NCBI GenBank assembly: GCA_024235255.1
Contig: JACKMT010000002.1
Span: forward strand, 868,001 to 932,000
Source: Chromatiaceae bacterium
GTDB lineage: Bacteria > Pseudomonadota > Gammaproteobacteria > Chromatiales > Chromatiaceae
Direction of reading: 5' to 3'
DNA: 64,000 nt
A program made the position numbers and the translations under genes. The notes beneath the pieces were generated by a model. That model was not told the DNA's origin, did no database searches, and saw only the letters and a list, made by a program, of their open reading frames with translations. Shown here one piece after another: positions 1-7,317 of this stretch. The number at the start of each line of letters is the position of its first letter. Positions within the stretch are counted from its first letter, which is position 1.

Positions 1-487
1 CCGCGCCGTTCATGGTCATGGAGACGGAGACCTTGTCCAGCGGAATACCGCCGAACAGGATTTTCATATCCTCCACCGAATCTATCGCCACACCGGCCTT
101 GCCCACGTCCCCAACCACCCGTTCATGGTCGGAGTCGTAGCCCCGGTGCGTGGCGAGATCGAAAGCCACCGACAGCCCCTGCTGCCCCGCTGCCAGATTG
201 CGGCGATAGAAGGCGTTCGACTCCTCCGCGGTGGAGAATCCGGCGTACTGACGAACTGTCCAGGGGCGTCCCGCATACATGGTCGCCTTGGGACCGCGCA
301 GAAAAGGATCGAATCCCGGCAGGGATTCGCACTGTTCCAACCCCGCGATGTCCTCCTGCGTATAGAGCGGTTTAACCGCGATTCCCTCGGGTGTGGACCA
401 GGTCAGATCCTCCAACGGACGACCGCGCAACTCTTTTTCAGCCTGGACTTTCCAATTTTCAAGCGTGGGTTTGGGTCCTTTACTCAT
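1..487 (-). CDS. scpA: methylmalonyl-CoA mutase, N-terminal part (cut by window edge)
   Basis: The minus-strand frame from 487 to the left edge encodes the first 162 residues of a B12-dependent methylmalonyl-CoA mutase, which isomerises (R)-methylmalonyl-CoA to succinyl-CoA. The substrate-binding signature is clear: TMYAGRPWTVRQYAGFSTAE at residues 69-88, then FYRRNLAAGQ and FDLATHRGYDSDH up to residue 121, and SVSMTMNGA at the edge. The ATG at 487 follows a strong GGGGAG ribosome site. The C-terminal B12-binding domain lies outside the window. It sits downstream of propionyl-CoA synthetase on the same strand, which fits a propionate-to-succinyl-CoA route. The symbol follows E. coli usage; mutB or mcmA would be equivalent. 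Confidence 0.95.
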   Translation of the reverse strand, partial: MSKGPKPTLENWKVQAEKELRGRPLEDLTWSTPEGIAVKPLYTQEDIAGLEQCESLPGFDPFLRGPKATMYAGRPWTVRQYAGFSTAEESNAFYRRNLAAGQQGLSVAFDLATHRGYDSDHERVVGDVGKAGVAIDSVEDMKILFGGIPLDKVSVSMTMNGA

Positions 488-548
488 AGCATCTCCCCGC
501 GACTGAATGAATCAGTTCGACAGTAATCGAAATCAACAGTAGTTAAAG

Positions 549-575
549 AGCGGGCGGGGACACCCCCCGCCCGCT
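549..575 (-). terminator. strong GC hairpin downstream of prpE
   Basis: An 11-bp perfect stem (AGCGGGCGGGG with CCCCGCCCGCT) and a 5-base loop lie 31 bases past the prpE stop. On the minus strand it is followed by CTTTAACT, only weakly T-rich. It may be an intrinsic terminator or an mRNA-stabilising hairpin that lowers mutase expression relative to prpE. Confidence 0.6.
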
Positions 576-606
576 ATGGCAATAAACCAGCCAGCAGCTG
601 CAAATG

Positions 607-2496
607 CTATTTGGCGTAACCGATGCGGATCAGCGCCGCGGTTATTTCATCGAGAATCGCCGGATCGTCGATAGTGGCTGGCATTTTATACTCTTCACCG
701 TCGGCAATCTTTTTCATTGTACCGCGCAATATTTTACCGGAACGTGTCTTTGGCAGACGATCTACCACTGTCACCTTCTTAAACGCAGCGACCGGGCCGA
801 TCTTCTGGCGTACCAGCGCCACCAGCTCGCCGATCAGCTTCTCATGATCCTGTCCGGCGCCGGCCTTCAGAACCACCAGGCCGACCGGCAGTTCACCCTT
901 GAGCTTGTCGGCGGCACCGATCACCGCGCACTCGGCGACATCCGGATGCGATGAGAGCACCTCCTCCATGCCGCCGGTGGAGAGCCGGTGTCCCGCGACG
1001 TTGATGATGTCGTCGATGCGGCTCATGATCCACAGGTAGCCATCCTCATCCTTGCGTCCGGCGTCGCCGGTGAGATAGTAGCCCTCATTAGCGCTCAGAT
1101 AAGATTCGACATAGCGGTCGTCATTCTGCCACAGGGTGGGCAGGCAGCCCGGGGGCATCGGCAGCTTGATCATAATGCGGCCGATCTCGCCCGGAGCCTC
1201 TTCGTTTCCATTTTCGTCGAGCACGCGCACGTCATAACCGGGCACGCAGACGGTGGGCGAGCCCGGCTTGATGGGAAGGCTCTCGATTCCCAGGCAGTTG
1301 GCGGCAATTGCCCAGCCGGTTTCGGTTTGCCACCAGTGATCGATCACGGGTACTTTGAGGGTCTCCTGGGCCCAGGAGAGCGTATCCGGGTCGCAGCGTT
1401 CGCCGGCCAAAAACAGCGCCTTGAATCCGGACATATCATACTTCTTCAGATACTCCGCATTCGGATCCTCGCGCTTGATCGCGCGAAACGCGGTGGGTGC
1501 GGTAAACAGGACCTTAATGCCATACTCGGAGATCATGCGCCAGAACGCGCCAGGATCGGGTGTGCCGACCGGCTTGCCTTCGAACATGACGGTGGTGGCG
1601 CCGTGCAGCAGCGGTGCATAAACAATATAGGAGTGGCCGACAACCCAGCCAACATCGGACGCCGCCCAAAATACATCGCCAGGCTCGATGTTATAGACGT
1701 TCTTCATGCTCCACTTCATCGCGACGGCGTGTCCGCCATTGTCGCGCACAACGCCCTTCGGAATGCCGGTTGTGCCCGAGGTGTACAGGATGTAGAGCGG
1801 ATCGGTCGCCGCCACCGGCACGCAATCTGCAGGTTTGGCTGCTGCCGCTGCCTGCACCCAGTCGAAATCGCGACCGTCCTGCAGCGAGGCGCTTATTTGT
1901 GGGCGCTGATAGATGATGGTGCTGCTCGGTTTATGCACGGCAAGATCGATCGATTCGTCCAGCAACGGCTTATACTCGATCACGCGGCTGCCTTCGATAC
2001 CACAGGAGGCTGAAACGATCACTTTCGGCTTGGCGTCGTTAATACGGGTGGCCAGCTCTTTGGCGGCAAATCCACCGAACACCACCGAGTGGATCGCGCC
2101 GATGCGGGCACAGGCCAACATGGCCACCACCGCTTCGGGGATCATCGGCATATAGACGATGACCCGGTCGCCCTTCACCACGCCGCGATCAGCCAGCGCG
2201 CCGGCAAATGTCGCCACGGTATCTCGCAGTTCGATGTAAGAGAATACCTTTTTGGTACCGGTCACCGGACTGTCGAAGATCAGCGCAGCCTGGTCGCCGC
2301 GTCCGTTCTCAATATGCCGGTCCAGGGCGTTGTAGCAGGTGTTGATCACGCCGCCCTGAAACCAGCGGTAAAACGGAATATTGGAGTCGTCCAGTATCTT
2401 CTCTGCCGGTTTATACCAATCGATATCCTTGGCCGCATCGGCCCAGAAACCTTCAGGATCCTCCAACGAACGGGTGTAGATTTCTTTATAACTCAT
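607..2496 (-). CDS. prpE: propionyl-CoA synthetase (propionate-CoA ligase)
   Basis: This 629-residue protein is an AMP-forming acyl-CoA synthetase that activates propionate with ATP and CoA. The P-loop YTSGTTGIPKG is at residues 238-248, and the following VVRDNGGHAVA resembles the PrpE form more than acetate synthetases. WWQTETG (388-394), YYLTGDAGRKDEDGY (473-487) and PKTRSGKILR (582-591, with Lys588 the acetylatable catalytic lysine) complete the adenylation motifs. The length is normal for PrpE. The neighbouring methylmalonyl-CoA mutase supports propionate rather than acetate as substrate. No strong ribosome site is seen before the ATG at 2496. An acetyl-CoA synthetase of relaxed specificity is the alternative. 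Confidence 0.9.
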   Translation of the reverse strand: MSYKEIYTRSLEDPEGFWADAAKDIDWYKPAEKILDDSNIPFYRWFQGGVINTCYNALDRHIENGRGDQAALIFDSPVTGTKKVFSYIELRDTVATFAGALADRGVVKGDRVIVYMPMIPEAVVAMLACARIGAIHSVVFGGFAAKELATRINDAKPKVIVSASCGIEGSRVIEYKPLLDESIDLAVHKPSSTIIYQRPQISASLQDGRDFDWVQAAAAAKPADCVPVAATDPLYILYTSGTTGIPKGVVRDNGGHAVAMKWSMKNVYNIEPGDVFWAASDVGWVVGHSYIVYAPLLHGATTVMFEGKPVGTPDPGAFWRMISEYGIKVLFTAPTAFRAIKREDPNAEYLKKYDMSGFKALFLAGERCDPDTLSWAQETLKVPVIDHWWQTETGWAIAANCLGIESLPIKPGSPTVCVPGYDVRVLDENGNEEAPGEIGRIMIKLPMPPGCLPTLWQNDDRYVESYLSANEGYYLTGDAGRKDEDGYLWIMSRIDDIINVAGHRLSTGGMEEVLSSHPDVAECAVIGAADKLKGELPVGLVVLKAGAGQDHEKLIGELVALVRQKIGPVAAFKKVTVVDRLPKTRSGKILRGTMKKIADGEEYKMPATIDDPAILDEITAALIRIGYAK

Positions 2497-2929
2497 ATTA
2501 TTTCAGTTCCATGGTTGAGGGTCATCGACAGACTCAGCTCGATTCCGGCCTTTATTTTTGGGCAATCCGGAAAATTGTGCCGGAAATCAACTAAGCTAAT
2601 TGCAAATAGATTAAATATGGGGGGCAATTTACCCATGTTATGAGTAAAAATAAACCCCTAACTTACTAATTTATATTGATTAATTGCCATTTTTTTCCTT
2701 CTTGTATGGTATTCCCTGACAGTTGCAAATATTTTTGCAGATACGGCAATTTACTGTTAATAAAAAAGAGGCGTGGAAACGCAGACCCAGCGTCGGAATA
2801 ATCGCTGGCCACGCAACTCAACCCACTGCATGCGGGAGTCTGTACGGCATCTCCGGCAGGAAATAGCCTCTCCCGATAATTCCAACTATACTCGCCCTAG
2901 TATAGAAATAGTTTATGGAGTAGAAAACA
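2497..2929. other. divergent intergenic region between prpE and CBS gene
   Basis: This 433-base AT-rich stretch separates the divergent prpE and CBS-protein genes and must hold both promoters. No convincing gene was found in it. It contains a TTTGCAAA-type repeat (2722-2741) and, just before the CBS gene, an inverted repeat CTATAC/GTATAG (2886-2905) whose right half is shared with the region upstream of the gene at 54369. Confidence 0.7.
2722..2741. promoter_or_regulatory. TTTGCAAA-N4-TTTGCAAA-like regulator site
   Basis: The bases read GTTGCAAA, TATT, TTTGCAGA: two 8-base elements 4 bases apart, 13 of 16 matching TTTGCAAA-N4-TTTGCAAA. That arrangement is the one reported for short-chain acyl-CoA regulators of the ScfR/RamB type, such as PccR, which controls propionyl-CoA assimilation genes. 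Placement upstream of prpE fits. No regulator gene of that family is in the window. Confidence 0.5.
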
Positions 2930-3358
2930 ATGACTTTAGAAAACCTGATAAATAAAAAGTCCGCCAACCTGATCTATATCGATAAATCTGCGAAAGTGCT
3001 GGACGCCATACAACGCATGTGCGACGGAAAAGTCGGCTCCTTATTGATTCAGTCTGACGATGGTCAACTGATCGGAATTCTCACGGAACGGGATATCCTG
3101 CGCTACTGCTCCAATAACAGCAGTGAACTGGAAAGCACAGAGGTAGGTGAGATCATGACCCGTCACCCGGTGACGGCTCCGCCCGACTGCTCAAACGAGG
3201 AGGCAATGACGCTGATGACCGAACGTCGGTTTCGTCATCTTCCCATCGTTGAAAACGGCAAAACAGTAGGCATGGTTTCCATCGGCGATCTGGTGAAGGC
3301 GCGCCTCCAGGACTGCACCGTCGAGATCAAGTATCTGCGCGACTTCATCAGCGCCTGA
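2930..3358 (+). CDS. CBS-domain pair protein
   Basis: This 142-residue soluble protein consists of two CBS domains and little else (about residues 10-65 and 74-130). GILTERDIL ends the first domain, and HLPIVENGKTVGMVSIGDLV marks the second. Stand-alone CBS pairs bind adenine nucleotides or S-adenosylmethionine and act as energy or redox sensors on partner proteins. The partner cannot be told from the neighbours, because the gene is divergent from prpE and is followed by an unrelated secreted nuclease. A GGAG sequence at 2916-2919 serves as ribosome site. Confidence 0.85.
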   Translation: MTLENLINKKSANLIYIDKSAKVLDAIQRMCDGKVGSLLIQSDDGQLIGILTERDILRYCSNNSSELESTEVGEIMTRHPVTAPPDCSNEEAMTLMTERRFRHLPIVENGKTVGMVSIGDLVKARLQDCTVEIKYLRDFISA

Positions 3359-3514
3359 GCCGTCCGGTTTATACCGGGTCCCGCAACACGAAGCGCGCTC
3401 CAGAGTAGGAAAAATTTCCCATTCGCACCGCTTTTGCAGCTGTTGCCGCTGGTCCCGGCTGTTGCACTTCTGTACCCTTGTGGACCTTTCCTGAATCAAT
3501 TAAGGGCTGATCAA

Positions 3515-4171
3515 ATGCACCGCCTGAGCAGAATTCTGGCACCAGTTGCGCTGATTCTAAGCTGTTCTGTCGAGGCCGCAGGACAGACAGTACACGACAA
3601 CTATTTCGAAGCACTGCCGTTGTTTTGGCAGCAAGTTTACGCGGCAGGCGGAGAGACGCTCTATTGCAGTCAACCGTTTGGTCGCAGTGCGGGGCGGGAG
3701 ATTAACATCGAACACGTCTACCCCATGTCCTGGGCGATGCGTGCGGTGGGATGCTATAACCGCGATGAGTGCCGGCGCACGAGTCGGCGCTTCAATCAAA
3801 TCGAATCCGATATGCACAACTTCTACCCGGCGCGAAAGGATATCAACAAGATTCGCGGCAGCTATCCATTCGGAGTAATAAAGGGGGAAGCGCGGAGTTT
3901 CGGCCAGTGCGATTTTGAAATTGACGCCAGACAACGGATTGTGGAGCCGCCACCGGCTTCGCGCGGCAATATCGCCCGCGCCATGTTTCATATGAAAGAG
4001 AGCTACGGGCTGAAAATCTTCCCCCAGCAGGGTCTGATGCTGCAGCGTTGGAACCGGGAAGATCCGCCGAACGACGAGGAGCTGCGGCGCAACAACGTCA
4101 TCGAAAAGCTGCAGGGTACGCGCAACAGGTTTATCGATGAGCCGCGTTTGGCGGAAAAGCTGCGCTTCTGA
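3515..4171 (+). CDS. secreted endonuclease I (EndA/Dns family)
   Basis: I place the start at the ATG at 3515, preceded by AAGGG. It gives a 218-residue protein with a signal peptide (residues 1-22, ending near VEAAG). The open frame extends further upstream, but that part has no signal-like start. The His-Me-finger nuclease core is visible as INIEHVYPMSW (His67 as likely general base), RRFNQIESDMHNFYPARKDIN (residues 91-111) and GSYPFG. Enzymes of this family cut DNA and RNA non-specifically in the periplasm or outside the cell, for defence or for nucleotide scavenging. It converges on the DsbA-like gene with a 9-base gap. Confidence 0.88.
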   Translation: MHRLSRILAPVALILSCSVEAAGQTVHDNYFEALPLFWQQVYAAGGETLYCSQPFGRSAGREINIEHVYPMSWAMRAVGCYNRDECRRTSRRFNQIESDMHNFYPARKDINKIRGSYPFGVIKGEARSFGQCDFEIDARQRIVEPPPASRGNIARAMFHMKESYGLKIFPQQGLMLQRWNREDPPNDEELRRNNVIEKLQGTRNRFIDEPRLAEKLRF

Positions 4172-4180
4172 TTACGCTAG

Positions 4181-4789
4181 CTAAACCAGCTGTGCCAGAA
4201 CCACTTGTGGGTCGTTGTAGTCGTAGTTGAGCAGCCGGCAAACGCCTGCGCGCTCCAGCACCAGGCTGGGAAATCCCTGCACCCCGATAGAGCGCCCGAA
4301 AGCGATCTCGTCCATTAGCTGTGTATGCGTCTCCGCTGTGCTGAGGTCCGCGGCGAACTGCGCTTCGTCCAGTCCGATCTCGCCGGCGAGCGCGATAAGC
4401 ACCTCGGTGTCCGAGGGATTTCTCGCCTGCAGATAGTAGGCTTGCTGGATGGCGAATATCATTGGCTCCTCGAGGTCCAGTGATTGTCTCTTCGCGGAAA
4501 TTACCGCGCGACAGGCCGGATAGGTGGAGCGTCTCGGCGCACAGTGTTCCCAATAGGCAAAATCAAAGCGGGTGCCCGGTACACGCTGTTCTATCTTGCG
4601 CCAAGTGTTCTGCAGGTAATGGCGCATCTCCTGCGGCATCGGTTCGTCTGAATCGGGCGCCAGACCGCCCAGAATACGCCGCACCGCCAGGTTCTCCGGC
4701 AGCGCCTTGACGATGCGCTCCCAGGTGGGGCGAAACGCCCAACACCAGCTGCACATCGGGTCGTGGGCGTAGTAGAGATTGGCTTGCAT
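4181..4789 (-). CDS. DsbA-family thiol oxidoreductase-like protein
   Basis: This 202-residue protein has a thioredoxin fold of the DsbA/FrnE type. The redox motif CSWC lies at residues 13-16 near the N terminus, and the cis-proline loop GVQGFPSLVL follows at 169-178 (Pro174) after a helical insertion. There is no signal peptide, so it is probably cytoplasmic like FrnE rather than a periplasmic disulfide catalyst. An additional cysteine pair is present at 83 and 93. The gene lies 16 bases downstream of tyrA on the same strand, so the two may be cotranscribed. The substrate is unknown. Confidence 0.82.
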   Translation of the reverse strand: MQANLYYAHDPMCSWCWAFRPTWERIVKALPENLAVRRILGGLAPDSDEPMPQEMRHYLQNTWRKIEQRVPGTRFDFAYWEHCAPRRSTYPACRAVISAKRQSLDLEEPMIFAIQQAYYLQARNPSDTEVLIALAGEIGLDEAQFAADLSTAETHTQLMDEIAFGRSIGVQGFPSLVLERAGVCRLLNYDYNDPQVVLAQLV

Positions 4790-4805
4790 AACACGCGCTC
4801 CCCTG

Positions 4806-5909
4806 TCAGGGCCGATTCCTCGGCCGGCCGGCTAAAAACGTCTTGCCCTGCTCCATCAGCTCGACGAAGCCAGACTCATCCTTATCCAGCACTCGGGCGG
4901 CTACCTGCGTCACCGCATTCAGCAACGCGACCAGCGCGCGCGGACTGTGGCTATTGAGCGACTGCACTTCAAAATAGAGGTAGGGATTCTCCCGGGAGAC
5001 ACGGCTGGCGACGTCAAGCTGTGCGTCGAAGGTCGGGCTGGAGAGCTTGGCCAGCGTGATGGCATCCTCGCCGCTGTCCAGCAACGCCTTGAAAAAAGCG
5101 ATACTGATGGCGTGGGAGAGGCCCAACACGTAAGCCATCGCTTTATCATGCTCCTCCAGCGACATACTCACCTGGTCCACCATGGTCGAGTCGAACAGCG
5201 CTCTCACCGCCTCCGTCGCTGCCGCCACGCCCAGGTCGACAAGCACCAGGTTGCGGCCGGAAAGCAGCTCGGTATCCGGGCCGAACATGGGATGCACCGA
5301 AGCGACCTGACAGCCGGCCGACTTCAATTCACTCAACGCCTCCAGCAAAGGCCCCTTGAGTGAACAGATGTCAAAAATCAAACCCTGCGGTCGGCGCCTG
5401 GCAAGTTGTGAGAGTATCTTTGCGGTTTCGGCAATGGGCGCTGTGACGACAATCAGGTCCTGATCCAGGCCGGTCTGTCCAAGTTCCGTATAACTGGCGT
5501 AGTCTGTCACTCCTCCGGCCGGATCGCACACCTCGACCTGGTAGCCCTGACTGGCGAGAAACCGCACGAACCACTGCCCCATCTGTCCGGCGCCGCCGAT
5601 CACCAAAGCGCGCTTACCGCTGCCGATGCCGAAAGTGGCCACCTTGTCCTGCTCCTGCGCGGCTAGGGAGGCGCGGATGAGCAGGCGGAAAATATCGGCG
5701 CCCACCGCCTCGTCCAGCCCTACCCGGGCAGCGGTGCGGCGCGCCAGCTGCAACACCTCTTTCTCGCGGGCATAGTCGCGCGTACCGCGGCCCGCGGCTG
5801 ATTTCACCCGCCCGATACTGGCGACGATCTGCTGTCGTTGTGCCACCAGTTCCAGCAGTTTAACGTCCAGCTCAGAGAGCGCCGCTCTAAGTTTTTCAAG
5901 TTCATCCAT
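4806..5909 (-). CDS. tyrA: bifunctional chorismate mutase / prephenate dehydrogenase
   Basis: This 367-residue enzyme makes 4-hydroxyphenylpyruvate for tyrosine from chorismate. Residues 1-90 form the AroQ-type chorismate mutase (LRAALSELDVKLLELVAQR, then IGRVKS). Residues 98-360 form the NAD-dependent prephenate dehydrogenase. VIGGAGQMG (103-111) is the nucleotide-binding turn, and VHPMFGPD with His206 and GLSHA with His266 mark the active site. Length and fusion order match enterobacterial TyrA. AGG lies a few bases before the ATG. The downstream DsbA-like gene is probably in the same transcript. Confidence 0.95.
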   Translation of the reverse strand: MDELEKLRAALSELDVKLLELVAQRQQIVASIGRVKSAAGRGTRDYAREKEVLQLARRTAARVGLDEAVGADIFRLLIRASLAAQEQDKVATFGIGSGKRALVIGGAGQMGQWFVRFLASQGYQVEVCDPAGGVTDYASYTELGQTGLDQDLIVVTAPIAETAKILSQLARRRPQGLIFDICSLKGPLLEALSELKSAGCQVASVHPMFGPDTELLSGRNLVLVDLGVAAATEAVRALFDSTMVDQVSMSLEEHDKAMAYVLGLSHAISIAFFKALLDSGEDAITLAKLSSPTFDAQLDVASRVSRENPYLYFEVQSLNSHSPRALVALLNAVTQVAARVLDKDESGFVELMEQGKTFLAGRPRNRP

Positions 5910-5951
5910 TGTTTGCCTTTTCGCGCCTTAGCTGTGCCATTGACGAATACA

Positions 5952-7142
5952 CTAGCACTCTGCATAGACCAGGGGTACGTACATCTCTTCGGCACTAACT
6001 CCACCATGCACGCCGATATGATGCAATGGCCTTTCACCCGGCAGCCTCCCGGTTATCATCCAATTCCCTTTCATCACCAGCGCGTAGTGACCGATGCGGT
6101 GCTGCAGCATGGGGTGCGGAGCGCCCAGCCCAAACCAGCCGGCCTCAAGCAATTGACGGCTGGGAAGCAGCGCCGCCTGGTCGGCAAAATGTTCGCGGAC
6201 ATAGGTTTCGAATTCACTTTCCAGGCCGGGGTGGACATAACAGAAAGCCAGGCGGGACTCTCCGCACAGCGGTACCATCAGCGTCTGCTGTAGTTCCGGA
6301 TGCTGTTCCAGGTGAATGGAGCGATCTTGCGCGGTGTCGATAAATCCGTGATCCGCTGTCACCAGTAAAATGGTGTCGCTGCCCTGCAGGTCACGCAGCA
6401 GATCACGAAAAAACAGATCCAACTGCAGAAAATGGTACTGAACCTGCGGGCTGCCGACACCGAACTGGTGTGCCAGCGAATCGAACTCCGGCCAGTAGGC
6501 GTAGATTAGCCGTCGCTCCCGTCCTCGCGTGAGCGCCCGCCGGAGTGCCGTGCGCAGTCCGCTCAAACCGGCAAAGGGTGCAACCTGTGCGCGCCCGCTG
6601 AAGGCACGGTTAAAGCTGGATCCGGCGATGATGTCGGGAATAATTTGGGTGCTGCTGATCGGAATAGAACTGAAAAAAGAGGCCGCGCCGGATAGGCTGG
6701 CCGGCGACAGCGCTGCTTCGTCGAGCGGCAGATTGCCGATGCGGGTGCGATGCGGCAGCACCGCCAGCACCGAGCCAATCTCGGAAAAGTAGGTGAACCA
6801 GCCGGTGAATCCGTGCTGCTGCGGCGGCAGGCCGGTCAAAAAAGTCGGTATGGCGCTGGCCGTGGTGGAGGGGCAGACCGAGCTGAGCTCCCCCAGGCAA
6901 TATTTGTTGAGCAGGCTGCCGCGGCATTGGTGCATAAGAAAGTCGTGACCTAAGCCATCGATGATCAGCAGAACGATGTTCCGCGCCCGGGGAAGATTGG
7001 CCAGGCCGGTGCCCGGCACAGTGGCATACCCGGTGCTGCCGCCATGGCATGCCAGCGACAAAGATGCCATCAGATTGACGATACTGTGTCCGGTATAATC
7101 CGGCAGGTGCATCCATTCGGAGTTTTCTGCGCAGCGATTCAT
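5952..7142 (-). CDS. alkaline-phosphatase-superfamily phosphodiesterase-like protein
   Basis: A 396-residue protein of the nucleotide pyrophosphatase/phosphodiesterase branch. IVLLIIDGLGHDF holds the first metal-binding Asp (residue 62). PSTTASAIPTFLTG supplies the likely nucleophile Thr94, and DSLAHQFG, VTADHGFID and HIGVHGG give the remaining metal ligands. No signal peptide or membrane span is evident, which is unusual for the family. The start is uncertain: the frame is open to 7235 and another ATG lies at 7112; I chose 7142 because GAGA precedes it. The gene is divergent from metH. The substrate is unknown. Confidence 0.78.
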   Translation of the reverse strand: MNRCAENSEWMHLPDYTGHSIVNLMASLSLACHGGSTGYATVPGTGLANLPRARNIVLLIIDGLGHDFLMHQCRGSLLNKYCLGELSSVCPSTTASAIPTFLTGLPPQQHGFTGWFTYFSEIGSVLAVLPHRTRIGNLPLDEAALSPASLSGAASFFSSIPISSTQIIPDIIAGSSFNRAFSGRAQVAPFAGLSGLRTALRRALTRGRERRLIYAYWPEFDSLAHQFGVGSPQVQYHFLQLDLFFRDLLRDLQGSDTILLVTADHGFIDTAQDRSIHLEQHPELQQTLMVPLCGESRLAFCYVHPGLESEFETYVREHFADQAALLPSRQLLEAGWFGLGAPHPMLQHRIGHYALVMKGNWMITGRLPGERPLHHIGVHGGVSAEEMYVPLVYAEC

Positions 7143-7317
7143 TCGTCTCAGCTTAGCAATCCCGCGGCTGCAGTGAAACACGCACCGGATGAAATGCATA
7201 AGCTGCCACGGCAGCGGAGCTATGCTTGTCGGCAAACAGCGGCAGATCTGCAGAATTCCCTATGTCTGCCGACCATCCTATAATAACCGCCCTTTCTCAC
7301 AAGAATCGATCCCTGTC

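Noticed and set aside
988..2013. 341-codon plus-strand open frame
   Set aside because: It is antisense to prpE, has no recognisable motif, and arises from the codon bias of the real gene.
7278..7285. TATAAT box upstream of metH as a firm promoter
   Set aside because: The matching -35 position (TTCCCT) is poor, so I did not list it as a feature.
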